Source: Spirosoma telluris
Lineage (GTDB): Bacteria; Bacteroidota; Bacteroidia; Cytophagales; Spirosomataceae
Reading direction: 5' to 3'
Length of the DNA: 64,000 nucleotides
Assembly: GCA_003259005.1 (NCBI GenBank)
Contig: QLII01000001.1
Location: 124,001 to 188,000 of the forward strand
Positions 16,010 to 24,873 of the stretch are shown piece after piece. How positions within the stretch are numbered: position 1 is the first letter of the stretch; every line of letters starts with the position of its first letter. The notes below the pieces were generated by a model. The model was not told the origin of the DNA, did not search any database, and saw only the letters and a program-made list of their open reading frames with translations. Both the position numbers and the translations under genes were made by a program.

Positions 16010-17338
16010 TTAATGAGCTTCAACTACTGGTTCAGATTCCTCGACCTCCATCAGCCCATCGGCGTTGATCGCTGTCAAGCGTACTGGCAGCGTTTCGTTA
16101 ATCAGCAAAGGATCGTAGTGCGCTACCACCCGGACATAGTTTTCTGTGAAGCCCTGCATTTGCCCGGCAGCTATATCTTCTTCAAACAATACCGTTGCCT
16201 GTCGGCCAACCTGAGAGTCGTAGAAAGCCCGGCGTTTCTTGTCAGATAGAATGTGTAGCATCTTTGATCGTTCAGCACGCACATGACCGGGAACAATAGG
16301 CTTGATGCCAATGGCCGTTGTGTTAGGACGCTCGGAGTAGGTGAATACGTGCAAATAGGAAACTGGAAGTTCATTTAGAAACCCGTATGTTTCTTTAAAT
16401 TCTGCGTCGGTTTCGCCGGGGTGCCCTACAATTACATCAACCCCAATGCAGGCATGCGGCATTAATTCCTTGATTTTCTGTACCCGTTCGGCATAGAGTT
16501 CGCGTTTGTACCGGCGACGCATGAGGCTTAGCACCCGGTTACTACCCGATTGAAGCGGTACGTGAAAGTGGGGCACAAATCGCTTCGACTGGGCTACGAA
16601 TTCGATGATTTCATCGGTAAGAAGATTGGGCTCGATGCTCGAAATGCGGAACCGTTCAATGCCTTCGACTTCGTCCAGTGCCCGAACCAGCTCGAAAAAC
16701 GTTTCCTGTCGGTAGCCGTCGATCAAACCAAAATCTCCGATGTTCACGCCTGTTAGCACAATTTCCTTCACGCCCCGTTCTGCAATTTCATGAGCGGCAC
16801 GTACTACGTTGGCGACCGTATCGGAGCGACTTTTTCCGCGCGCCAGCGGAATCGTACAATAGGCACAGGGGTAATCACAGCCATCCTGAACTTTCAAAAA
16901 CGTGCGTGTCCGGTCGTTAAGGGAGTAAGAGGCATGGTACTCGATGGCTTCCTCGATGGGGGAGTTGAATATTTGCGCTGGCTGGCCGGTTGGCACTTTC
17001 TCAAAGGTAGCCATGAGTTCGTGCAGCCGGAACTTCTCCGAAGCGCCAAGAACGGCATCGACGCCCGGAATCTCTGAAATTTCTTTCGGCTTCAGTTGGG
17101 CATAACATCCCAAAATGGCCACGTACCCATCGGGGTTAATTTTTTGCGCTTCACGAACGATCTTCCGACATTTTTTGTCAGCGTTGTCAGTGACAGAGCA
17201 GGTGTTGATGATAAAGATGTCTGGTTGCTGGTTGAACTCTACGCGCTCGTAACCATGCTGTTCCATCAGGCGGGCCAGGGTCGAAGTTTCGGAGAAATTC
17301 AGTTTGCAACCGAGTGTATAGAAAGCGACTTTTTTCAC
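16010..17338 (-). CDS. mtaB: tRNA (t6A37) methylthiotransferase MtaB
   Basis: This radical-SAM enzyme converts t6A37 to ms2t6A37 in tRNAs that read ANN codons. Visible are the N-terminal UPF0004 domain with the cluster Cys in TLGCKLN, NTCSVT and LGCYAQ, the radical-SAM triad CDYPCAYCTIP near 150, and a C-terminal TRAM-like segment (ENYVRVVAHYDPL). The length of about 440 residues is usual. I prefer the GTG at 17338 (VKKVAFYTLGCKLN) over a TTG seven codons upstream because family members begin just before KVAFYTLGCK. It is divergent from rsmE, another RNA-modification gene. Confidence 0.9.
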   Translation of the reverse strand: MKKVAFYTLGCKLNFSETSTLARLMEQHGYERVEFNQQPDIFIINTCSVTDNADKKCRKIVREAQKINPDGYVAILGCYAQLKPKEISEIPGVDAVLGASEKFRLHELMATFEKVPTGQPAQIFNSPIEEAIEYHASYSLNDRTRTFLKVQDGCDYPCAYCTIPLARGKSRSDTVANVVRAAHEIAERGVKEIVLTGVNIGDFGLIDGYRQETFFELVRALDEVEGIERFRISSIEPNLLTDEIIEFVAQSKRFVPHFHVPLQSGSNRVLSLMRRRYKRELYAERVQKIKELMPHACIGVDVIVGHPGETDAEFKETYGFLNELPVSYLHVFTYSERPNTTAIGIKPIVPGHVRAERSKMLHILSDKKRRAFYDSQVGRQATVLFEEDIAAGQMQGFTENYVRVVAHYDPLLINETLPVRLTAINADGLMEVEESEPVVEAH

Positions 17339-17384
17339 AGCTAGTAGTATATCCTGCAAAATTACGAAAAATGGGTTGTATGCG

Positions 17385-17392
17385 TACTTTTG
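17385..17392 (+). promoter_or_regulatory. Probable -7 promoter element of rsmE
   Basis: TACTTTTG matches TAnnTTTG. The ATG of rsmE begins 8 bases downstream, so the transcript would be leaderless or nearly so. No clear TTTG is seen at -33. Confidence 0.45.
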
Positions 17393-17400
17393 TGATACGT

Positions 17401-18138
17401 ATGCACCTATTCTATCAGCCCGGTGTGGATTCGCCCGGCGTTAATTCGAGCGATCCTGTAGAGTTTTTAAGCGAAGATGATTCGCGCCATGCGGTCAAAA
17501 CCCTTCGCTTGGGAATTGGCGAGCTTATTGCAGTTACGGATGGGCACGGAAACCAGTACACCGCCGTTATTACAAAAGCAGATGCCCGACGTTGTACGTT
17601 TCGGATTACATCTACGAAAACAACGCTGCCACGCCCGTTTTCCGTCCGAATTTGTGTCGCACCAACTAAAAATCTGGATCGTATTGAGTGGTTTGTGGAA
17701 AAAGCAGTAGAGGTGGGTATTGAGCGGATCAGTTTCTTTTTCGGGCAGCATTCCGAACGCCGGGTACTGAAGCTGGAACGATTAGAAAAGATTGCAATAG
17801 CGGCTATGAAGCAGTCATTACAATCGTTTTTACCTATATTAGACGAAGCTCTTTCTGTTGGCGAACTGCTAAAAACCATACAGGAAGAGCAGCGGTTTAT
17901 TGCTCATTTACCCAGCGTGGATTCGCCCGGCGTGGATTTGCCTGTGCATCTGGCGAAGGCTGCAAGCATAGCTGGGCAATATGCTGTGTTAATTGGGCCA
18001 GAAGGCGATTTTGCCGAAAAAGAAATTCAACAGGCGGTAGCAGCTGGTTTTCAGATGGTAACGCTTGGCCCTAACCGATTACGTACCGAAACGGCCGCGT
18101 TGACGGCTTGTCAGTTTTTGAACTTTATAAACGCATGA
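17401..18138 (+). CDS. rsmE: 16S rRNA (uracil1498-N3)-methyltransferase RsmE
   Basis: This SPOUT-class methyltransferase modifies U1498 of 16S rRNA. Evidence is the family opening MHLFYQP, the PUA-like N-terminal domain, KNLDRIEWFVEKAVEVGI, and the C-terminal knot with LIGPEGDFAEKE and LGPNRLRTETAAL. The start at 17401 gives the canonical N-terminus. Two short insertions relative to the family share a 17-bp direct repeat, gtggattcgcccggcgt, at 17425-17441 and 17917-17933; both are read as VDSPGV. The stop overlaps the start of the next gene by four bases. Confidence 0.9.
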   Translation: MHLFYQPGVDSPGVNSSDPVEFLSEDDSRHAVKTLRLGIGELIAVTDGHGNQYTAVITKADARRCTFRITSTKTTLPRPFSVRICVAPTKNLDRIEWFVEKAVEVGIERISFFFGQHSERRVLKLERLEKIAIAAMKQSLQSFLPILDEALSVGELLKTIQEEQRFIAHLPSVDSPGVDLPVHLAKAASIAGQYAVLIGPEGDFAEKEIQQAVAAGFQMVTLGPNRLRTETAALTACQFLNFINA

Positions 18139-18794
18139 AAAAGCTACTGCTGCTATTCCTAGTACTTAATTGCTCATTCTTCATAGCCAAAGGCCAGTAT
18201 GCCTACAAGATTGCCAAACTGAAATACAATGGTGGTGGCGACTGGTATGCTAATAAAACTTCCTTACCCAACCTGATTAAGTTTGCCAACGCCAACTTGC
18301 GCATGAACATCTTCCCGGAAGAAGATATTGTGGAGCCCGGTAGCCCAGATATATTTGGCTACCCGTTTGTGCACATGACAGGTCACGGGAACATTACGTT
18401 TAGTGATTCCGATGTGCAGAATATGCGACGGTATCTGCTATCGGGTGGTTTTCTGCACATCGACGATAACTATGGTCTGGATAAGTTTATCCGGCGGGAG
18501 ATGAAGAAAGTTTTTCCCGAACTCAATTTTATTGAGCTTCCCTTCAATCACCCCGTCTATCAGCAGAAGTTCAAATTTGCGAGTGGCTTGCCAAAAGTTC
18601 ATGAACACGATGGCAAGGCTCCACAGGGATTTGGCCTGATTTATCAGGGCCGTTTAATTTGTTTTTACAGCTATGAGTGCGATTTGGGCAATGGCTGGGA
18701 AGATCAGAGTGTGTACAACGATCCCGAACCGGTTCGTCAGCAGGCTTTACGCATGGGTGCCAATCTGTTACAATACGCCACGACCACAAATTAA
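18135..18794 (+). CDS. DUF4159-family exported protein
   Basis: The start at 18135 gives MKKLLLLFLVLNCSFFIAKG, a signal peptide, and overlaps the rsmE stop (ATGA). The mature part of about 200 residues matches the DUF4159 pattern: KLKYNGGGDWYANKTSLPNL, the glutamine-amidotransferase-like block GGFLHIDDNYGLDKFIRREM, and ELPFNHPVYQQKF. Members are often linked to motility or BatA-type operons, but their function is unknown. Export to the periplasm is inferred from the signal. Confidence 0.85.
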   Translation: MKKLLLLFLVLNCSFFIAKGQYAYKIAKLKYNGGGDWYANKTSLPNLIKFANANLRMNIFPEEDIVEPGSPDIFGYPFVHMTGHGNITFSDSDVQNMRRYLLSGGFLHIDDNYGLDKFIRREMKKVFPELNFIELPFNHPVYQQKFKFASGLPKVHEHDGKAPQGFGLIYQGRLICFYSYECDLGNGWEDQSVYNDPEPVRQQALRMGANLLQYATTTN

Positions 18795-18841
18795 TTAAAG
18801 TATTATTTGGGGATAGAAACCCAAACCGGTCTAAAAATCGT

Positions 18842-18849
18842 TAGTTTTG
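18842..18849 (+). promoter_or_regulatory. Probable -7 promoter element of the desaturase gene
   Basis: TAGTTTTG matches TAnnTTTG, 40 bases before the TTG start at 18889. No convincing -33 element is seen at the usual distance. Confidence 0.4.
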
Positions 18850-18888
18850 TAGTAATATTCTCAGTGACTCGTCACGTTCACCCTTTAA

Positions 18889-19713
18889 TTGATTAAGCTT
18901 GTGATTGTACTGGCCGCATTTCTTGGACACTGGTATCTGTCCCTGTTCTGCCAAACTTTTTTTCTACACCGTTATTCGGCCCATAAAATGTTCTCGATGA
19001 GCAAATTCTGGGAGCGTTTTTTCTATGCCTTGACCTATGTATCCCAGGGTTCATCGTACCTGAGTCCACGCGCTTACGCCGTGTTACACCGGATGCACCA
19101 CGCCTTCAGTGATACAGAAAAAGACCCACACTCTCCGCATCATACCAAGAATGTATTCACGATGATGTGGAAGACGAAAGATATTTATAATGCTGTGTTA
19201 CACCGTAAGCAGGCCATCGAAAAGCAATTCGACCGGAATTACCCTGAGTGGAATTTTATCGAGAAACTAGGCGATTCATGGGCTTCCCGCGCAGGCTGGG
19301 GTGTTCTTTATACCATCTTCTATGTCTTTGCCTTTATTTACCTGGACATGCACTGGGCATTTTTCTTCCTGTTACCGGTTCACTTTGTGATGGGACCCGT
19401 TCACGGAGCGATCATCAACTGGAGTGGTCATAAATACGGTTATGCCAATTTCGACAATCAGGACAAATCGAAAAATTCGCTCATTCTGGATGTTGTCATG
19501 ATGGGGGAGTTATTCCAGAATAATCACCATAAACGCCCAAATTCAGCGAACTTTGGCGCTAAATGGTTTGAATTTGACCCTACGTTCCCACTCATTGGCA
19601 TTCTTCACAAACTACATATTGTTCGGCTGAGACCGTCGGCTGAAGCGAAGAAGGCGCAACATGAAGTTGGGCATGACCGCCGGGTTGATGTTGAAAATGA
19701 AGTTGAGGCTTAG
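18889..19713 (+). CDS. Acyl-CoA / fatty acid desaturase
   Basis: This is a membrane-bound di-iron fatty acid desaturase. The three His boxes are visible: HRYSAH near 28-33, HRMHHAF near 65-71, and NNHHKRPNSA near 206-215, with hydrophobic segments between them. The short form of about 275 residues is usual in Bacteroidota. The TTG start at 18889 (IKLVIVLAAFLGHWY) is needed to include the first membrane segment; no ATG precedes the first His box in frame. A strong terminator follows. Confidence 0.87.
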   Translation: MIKLVIVLAAFLGHWYLSLFCQTFFLHRYSAHKMFSMSKFWERFFYALTYVSQGSSYLSPRAYAVLHRMHHAFSDTEKDPHSPHHTKNVFTMMWKTKDIYNAVLHRKQAIEKQFDRNYPEWNFIEKLGDSWASRAGWGVLYTIFYVFAFIYLDMHWAFFFLLPVHFVMGPVHGAIINWSGHKYGYANFDNQDKSKNSLILDVVMMGELFQNNHHKRPNSANFGAKWFEFDPTFPLIGILHKLHIVRLRPSAEAKKAQHEVGHDRRVDVENEVEA

Positions 19714-19735
19714 ATAAACCAAGCTATAGATTAAA

Positions 19736-19761
19736 AAAAGCTCCGACTAGTCGGAGCTTTT
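19736..19761 (+). terminator. Terminator after desaturase
   Basis: aaaagctccga (19736-19746) and tcggagctttt (19751-19761) form an 11-bp stem with a 4-base loop and a T-rich tail. Confidence 0.9.
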
Positions 19762-19993
19762 CGTTTTGAAAGGAGTTGGGAAGCAATTATAAAGGATGGT
19801 TAATGGACGTCTTACACACCCAATTTGCACCAACGACCATGCATGTTGATGATGGTCGAACAAGCTGACTCAGATGAATGTATCTAACCTTTATACACTC
19901 CATTCGTTGGGCTGCAAAGCTTCCTGTGAGGGCCAGTATCTGTCGCAGGAAACCACCTCAATCGGAATACACAACAACCGGGTCAGCCGCTAT

Positions 19994-20045
19994 CGCTCAG
20001 CACTTACCGCTGATTGTATTCGTAATTAACGGTAAGTGCTGAGCG
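19994..20045. repeat. 16-bp perfect inverted repeat in a 450-bp gene-free gap
   Basis: cgctcagcacttaccg (19994-20009) and its exact complement (20030-20045) flank a 20-base loop. The rest of the gap 19762-20166 shows no supported gene. The hairpin lacks a T-run and is probably an interspersed palindrome or a terminator for the minus-strand operon that ends at 20167. Confidence 0.5.
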
Positions 20046-20166
20046 GTGGTAGGTGTATATGAAAGCGGCTGCTGAATAAACGTACTACTGCCGATTTAAT
20101 ACCAATACTGAATATAGAACGTTCAGTCCCGCTTCAACAAGCCCATGTAAACTGCAATTTATACCT

Positions 20167-20655
20167 TTACTTTTGCTGCGATAAAGTCGCCAATAACTCC
20201 TCCAGGTTTTTCATTGTCATAGCAGTTCCTTCCTTGAAGCCCATCTCAATCATCTTCTCTAAGCGGACAAGCGATTCATTATAAATACTGACATGTACTG
20301 TTGTCTTCCCATTTTGCTCGCTAAACGTTAAATCCCACTCAGAACCGGGCAATTCTGGGTTCTCATCTTTGTCTGCAAAAGCATTTAACAATTTGAAATT
20401 GGTTTTCGGGCTAATAGACGTGTATTTCTGAATTGACCAATGCTCCTGCCCTTCAGGGCTTACCATCGCATAAAACCGTCGGCCGCCAACTATAAAATCC
20501 ATAAATTTTGTTTTTGAGGTCCAGGGTTTGGGTGCCCACCATTGATCAAGAATTTCCTGCTTCGTGTAAGCATCCCATACCAACGAAAGGTCGGCATCAA
20601 ATTCTCTGGAGAAGGTTACTGTTTTTGTTGTTTTGTTAACGGTGAAATCGTTCAT
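20167..20655 (-). CDS. SRPBCC / AHSA1-family protein
   Basis: The 162-residue protein is a START-like (Bet v1 fold) member of the AHSA1 group: [20 protein letters not shown] opens the fold, with [11 protein letters not shown] and the C-terminal helix [20 protein letters not shown]. It probably binds a hydrophobic ligand. It starts two bases after the ArsR stop and is co-transcribed with it. This pair is common in Bacteroidota, where the regulator is thought to respond to a signal that the AHSA1 protein binds or processes; the ligand is unknown. Confidence 0.85.
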   Translation of the reverse strand: MNDFTVNKTTKTVTFSREFDADLSLVWDAYTKQEILDQWWAPKPWTSKTKFMDFIVGGRRFYAMVSPEGQEHWSIQKYTSISPKTNFKLLNAFADKDENPELPGSEWDLTFSEQNGKTTVHVSIYNESLVRLEKMIEMGFKEGTAMTMKNLEELLATLSQQK

Positions 20656-20657
20656 TT

Positions 20658-20972
20658 TTATTGTTTTTTGAGTGTTGATAATACATCGTCAAGTTGATTA
20701 AAACGAGTTTCCCAAATTTCCCTGAATTGGTTTACCCACTGATCAACCTCTTTTATTTTTTCAACTTCAAGTGAATAGTAGATCTCCCTGCCTTGCTGTT
20801 CCTGTTTCACCAGTTCGCATTCTGTGAGTATACGAAGGTGTTTGGAAACCGCCTGTCGGGTAGTGTTGAAGTTCTCAGCAATAGCGTTCGGTGTCATTGC
20901 CTGCAAGGCAATCAGGGTGATGATTGCCCGCCTTGTAGGGTCGGCTATTGCCTGAAAAATATCTCGTCTCAT
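20658..20972 (-). CDS. ArsR-family transcriptional regulator
   Basis: The 104-residue winged-helix protein shows [20 protein letters not shown], the recognition region [20 protein letters not shown] and the wing [14 protein letters not shown]. The metal-binding Cys of classical ArsR are absent, so it belongs to the non-metal group found with AHSA1 partners. It lies directly downstream of a promoter whose elements are covered by a perfect 21-bp dyad, which strongly suggests autorepression. Confidence 0.88.
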   Translation of the reverse strand: MRRDIFQAIADPTRRAIITLIALQAMTPNAIAENFNTTRQAVSKHLRILTECELVKQEQQGREIYYSLEVEKIKEVDQWVNQFREIWETRFNQLDDVLSTLKKQ

Positions 20973-20989
20973 CTTGTTTAAATTTTACC

Positions 20990-21040
20990 TTGCGAAACTG
21001 AATGGTTGCAAATATAAATGCAACCATTCAGTTTCGCAAA
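20990..21040 (-). promoter_or_regulatory. Promoter-operator of the ArsR-AHSA1 operon
   Basis: A perfect 21-bp inverted repeat (20990-21010 and 21019-21039) has an 8-bp centre. Read on the minus strand, it contains TTTG (21040-21037), a 20-bp spacer and TATATTTG (21016-21009), a full Bacteroidota promoter. Binding by the regulator would cover both elements. Confidence 0.75.
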
Positions 21041-21445
21041 TTTTTTCAGATTACAATAAAATTAGTTGGAATTGTCGGCTTGGAGGAGCACCATAAAATT
21101 GCTATTGACTGGCCGATTGCCTCACGTTCAATACAGCAATACAAAATGCGAAATGTGTGGTTTGGATTGCTGTATTTATTTCGAGCCCTGCCCGTCGAAA
21201 CAGTTGTCTTGTCACAGAGTCACAATTCTAAAACCTGATAATCAATGGGCAAAACTTTGTATTTTCGGGAGTTTATTTGCCAGAACACAGTGGTGGTTGG
21301 GCTGCCCGTCAGCATGGATTAGTCCTGCTACAGCAGCAGACCTTTGCCTACCTAAAGCTGCCTTATCCTGAAAACCTGCAAAAAAATCTTCTAACCCTTA
21401 TAAGGGCTAAAATTCTTTGCGTACTTTTGACGCAAAGGAAAACGA
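21041..21445. other. Gene-free interval with no firm feature
   Basis: This 405-bp stretch has frames of up to about 100 codons on the + strand but none with convincing protein character. A short segment near 21270-21390 reads like a protein end (AYLKLPYPENLQ) and may be a gene remnant. TACTTTTG at 21422-21429 may be the -7 element of the esterase that starts at 21446. Confidence 0.4.
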
Positions 21446-22629
21446 ATGACGACGAACCAAGTCAACTATCTGCTTTCTGCCTTTCTGTTGGCTGGAAGCC
21501 ACTGGACGATGGCCCAGCAGGCGCACGTCAATCTCGACTGGAATCCCCAGAAAAACACGCAGAATCTAGTGCCATTTGGGGCTAATGTAATCTCCCCGAA
21601 GTCCGCGACGATCATACCATAACGTTTCGACTCAAAGCGCCCGATGCGAAACAAGTCATGCTTACGGGAGGCCCTATGTTGCTCGCCCTAAAAGCAAAAG
21701 ACCCTATTCCGTTTCAAAAAGGGGATGATGGCCTTTGGTCACTGACGGTTGGCCCAGTCAAACCAGATATTTACGTTTACAAATTCATCATTGATGGGGT
21801 TCAGGTCGTTGACCCGAATAATACATTGACCGGTTTCAACGATCAGCCCGGTTACAGTAATCTGGTTGTTCAGGGCGCTGGGCCTGCTTACTACGATGCC
21901 AAACCGGTGCCGCATGGTGCCGTAACCCGGCATATTTACCACTCCGATGTATTGAATGGCGAACGGGAGCTATATGTCTACACACCTCCCGGCTATTCGC
22001 CCAAAAAGAAATACCCTGTCCTCTATCTGGTGGGCGGCAGTGGCGAACTGGCTTCTGGATGGTCACTCGATGGTCGAGCTAATTTCATTGCCGACAATCT
22101 GATTGCCGAAGGCAAAATGGTGCCTATGTTAATTGCCATGCCTAATAATCAGGTCGTTCACCGGAGTGACCCAAACCATACCGAGAAAACCTTCCCGCTG
22201 TTTGAAGAGGAATTGAAAAAACAGATTATCCCATTCGTAGAGAAAACCTACAGTACCCGCACTGATCGAAAAGGGCGTGCACTGGCGGGCTTGTCGATGG
22301 GTGGGCGGCATACACAGTTAGTGGGCCTCAAGAACCTCGATTTGTTTAGCTCGTTTGGTATTTTCAGTGCGGGTGATTTGGAAACCGAGAAAGTGAGTGC
22401 TGCGTTGCTGAACGATCCTACGGCCAATCAGAAAGTCGATTACCTGCTCGTCGGGCAAGGCACGGGCGAGGTGGAGACCATTGGCAAACGGGCCGTGGCA
22501 TTGCACGAAGCCCTACAGAAGCACAATATCAAGCATGACTATTACGTCGGGGGAGAAGGGGCGCATGACTGGGCAACCTGGCGGCATCTGCTTTATTATA
22601 AACTATTACCGAACCTCTGGAGGAAATGA
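21446..22629 (+). CDS. Enterochelin-esterase-like hydrolase with N-terminal glycogen-binding-like domain (one missing base)
   Basis: The start at 21446 ([17 protein letters not shown]) gives a signal peptide. The frame stops after [12 protein letters not shown]; one extra G near 21594-21601 gives [20 protein letters not shown] and joins it to the main part. The protein has an E-set/CBM48-like domain ([13 protein letters not shown] to GVQVVDPNN) and an esterase domain with [11 protein letters not shown] (Ser), a later Asp in the VGQGTGEVE region and GAHDWATW (His). Related proteins cleave feruloyl, acetyl or siderophore esters. It heads a cluster of hydrolases, so a plant cell-wall ester is the likely substrate. 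Confidence 0.8.
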
Positions 22630-22720
22630 GTTTGATGGCGCAAGGGCCAGGGGTCCGTTGGCTCTTGCCTTGTGCCTGTTATTACCCGGCCTCGCGCCAT
22701 CACCTTTAATCTACTTTCCT

Positions 22721-23881
22721 ATGAAAATCTCCATTACCTCCCGCCGTTTACGGCTAACCCTGTTTTCGGCACTGATTACAGTGTCTGCTATGGCCCAACT
22801 ACCCCAGCGGACACCAACCCCGAATGATACGCTCAATTCGCCTAAAGTGCTGGCCGATAAGCGGGTAATGATTCAGATTTATGCACCCAAAGCGAGCGAA
22901 GTAACCGTGGGTGGCGACTTTCAGGCTAGCCCTAAACCCCTTAGTCTGACGAAAAATGAGCAAGGCGTGTGGTCAATATTAATTGGACCACTGAAACCTG
23001 ATTACTATTCATACACCCTGATGGTGGATGGCGTCCGGACGATGGACCCTAAGAACCCGGTGATCAAGCAGGGTATCAGTAGCCTGGAAAACATGATGGC
23101 TGTTACGGGTCCCGAAACCGCATTTGAAGATAATAAAGCAGTCCCACATGGCGAAGTGAGGGAGGTGTGGTACTCATCCAACAGCCTGGGAATGATGCGC
23201 CGGATGCACGTTTATACGCCACCGGGTTACGAAAAAGGAACGGCTAAATACCCCGTCTTTTACTTATTGCACGGCGGAGGTGATGATGATTCCGGCTGGA
23301 ATACCATTGGGCGGTCAGGGTTTATTCTGGACAATCTGATTGCTGCCGGAAAAGCGAAACCCATGATCGTAGTGATGCCTAATGGGAGTATGCCGCTGCC
23401 TCCTCAAACGGGTATGCCCGACGCAAATACCATGAACCGGATGCGGGATTTATTCGCCAGTGAGCTACTGAAAGATGTAATGCCTTCCGTTGAGAAAAAT
23501 TACCGCACCCTGGCCACTCCCGAAAGCAGAGCCATTGCGGGTCTATCGATGGGCGGTTTTCAAACGCTGGACGTTACTCTGACCCATCCTGAGTTGTTTA
23601 ACTACGTGGGCGTATTTAGCTCGGGTTTCTTTGGCGCAACCGCCGATGAAGCAGATACAAAATATGCAAAAGTGCTGAACGACCCTTCCTTCAACAAGGG
23701 CAAAAAACTGTTCTGGGTAGCCATTGGTAAAGATGACTTTGTGATGGAGGCTAACAAGAAAACATTGGCCATGCTCGATAAGCACAACATTAAATACCAG
23801 TATAAAGAAAGCTCGGGTGGCCACACCTGGGTCAACTGGCGGCAGTACCTCAATGAGTATACGCCGATGCTGTTCAAGTAA
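22721..23881 (+). CDS. Enterochelin-esterase-like / feruloyl-esterase-like hydrolase
   Basis: The start at 22721 gives [20 protein letters not shown], a signal peptide ending near AMAQ; an upstream frame lacks one. The 386-residue protein has the same layout as its neighbour: E-set domain ([19 protein letters not shown], then [12 protein letters not shown]), then an esterase core with [27 protein letters not shown] (nucleophile Ser) and [13 protein letters not shown] (His). The two genes are probably an old tandem duplication. The product is secreted and most likely removes ester groups from polysaccharides. Confidence 0.85.
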   Translation: MKISITSRRLRLTLFSALITVSAMAQLPQRTPTPNDTLNSPKVLADKRVMIQIYAPKASEVTVGGDFQASPKPLSLTKNEQGVWSILIGPLKPDYYSYTLMVDGVRTMDPKNPVIKQGISSLENMMAVTGPETAFEDNKAVPHGEVREVWYSSNSLGMMRRMHVYTPPGYEKGTAKYPVFYLLHGGGDDDSGWNTIGRSGFILDNLIAAGKAKPMIVVMPNGSMPLPPQTGMPDANTMNRMRDLFASELLKDVMPSVEKNYRTLATPESRAIAGLSMGGFQTLDVTLTHPELFNYVGVFSSGFFGATADEADTKYAKVLNDPSFNKGKKLFWVAIGKDDFVMEANKKTLAMLDKHNIKYQYKESSGGHTWVNWRQYLNEYTPMLFK

Positions 23882-23906
23882 TTGACTGTAAAAAGACTAC
23901 TGATTT

Positions 23907-23977
23907 TGTCTGGGCCAAGCTCTGGCCTGGCCATGTAGAATAGGTTTAACGCGCCAAGCCGGAGCTTGGTCCAGACA
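23907..23977. repeat. Imperfect 24-bp inverted repeat between two esterase genes
   Basis: tgtctgggccaagctctggc (start of left arm, 23907) pairs with the arm 23954-23977 at about 20 of 24 positions. It sits between a stop and the next start, and has no T-run. Confidence 0.5.
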
Positions 23978-23995
23978 GTTTAACTAACTGCTTAT

Positions 23996-24870
23996 ATGAA
24001 ATCCATTCGTTGTTTTCTCTTCCTAAACCTAATAGTATTATCAGCATGCTCATTCGCAGCCAAAGTAGACACGCTGGATATTCCGTCGGCGGCTATGCAG
24101 AAGAACCTGCGGGCAGGGGTCATTCTCCCAAACTCCTATGCGAAAGGTAAAGCGACCTATCCGGTTCTGTATCTGCTGCACGGGGGCGGGGTAAGTTCAG
24201 CGATTGGCTATCCAAGACACCGGATAAAATGCTGTTGCACAACCTTGCCGATCAATACAACATAATCATTGTGACCCCGGAAGGAGAACCCCTAAGCGGC
24301 TATCTTGATAGTCCGATCCAAAAAGATAACCTGTTTGAGACCTATATTACCAAAGAGGTTATCGAGAAAATTGACAATACCTATCGCACAGTGCGCGACC
24401 GGAAGGGACGCGTCATTACGGGACTAAGCATGGGCGGGCACGGGGCTCTCTATCTGTCGACACGCCACCCGGATTTGTACTGCGCGGCTGGCAGCATGAG
24501 CGGAGCCTTAGACTTATCGGCAACCCACTGGAAAATTACGCCCGAATTTGCCAAACAGATTGCCCCCCAATTTGCGCGGATTCTAGGGCCAGTTGGTTCC
24601 ACTCCCGATTTATATGCGTTAAATTCGGTGGTCAACATGGCCGACAAGATGAAAGCCAATGGATTACCCTTGATTATTGACTGTGGTGTCGATGATTTCC
24701 TGATCGAGCCTAATCGTGAACTACACCGTCGGCTGGTCTATAATCAGACACCGCACGATTACACCGAACATCCGGGTGGCCATACCTGGGATTATTGGGA
24801 AAATTCGCTGCCCTATCACGTTCTGTTTTTTCAAAAGATTTTAAAGGGAAATGGCGTGCTGACGCCCTAG
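23996..24870 (+). CDS. Esterase D-type hydrolase, putative lipoprotein (one missing G)
   Basis: The protein opens KSIRCFLFLNLIVLSACSFA, a signal with the lipobox LSAC. The frame breaks at the G-run 24188-24191; one more G gives LLHGGGGKFSDWLSKTPDKM and continues to the stop at 24870. The esterase core carries ITGLSMGGHGALYLSTRHPD (Ser), DCGVDDFL (Asp) and PGGHTWDYW (His), as in the S-formylglutathione hydrolase/esterase D group. Repaired length is 291 residues. It is followed three bases later by the GH106 gene, so both are probably in one transcript. Confidence 0.8.
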
Positions 24871-24873
24871 TGG

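Noticed and set aside
21066-21371. 100-codon + strand frame rich in Cys
   Set aside because: No coding character or family resemblance, and it overlaps other frames in a gene-free gap. Only a possible remnant is noted.
24191-24478. Long frames opposite amt, GH106 and other GC-rich genes
   Set aside because: These are antisense shadows of well-supported genes with biased codon positions.
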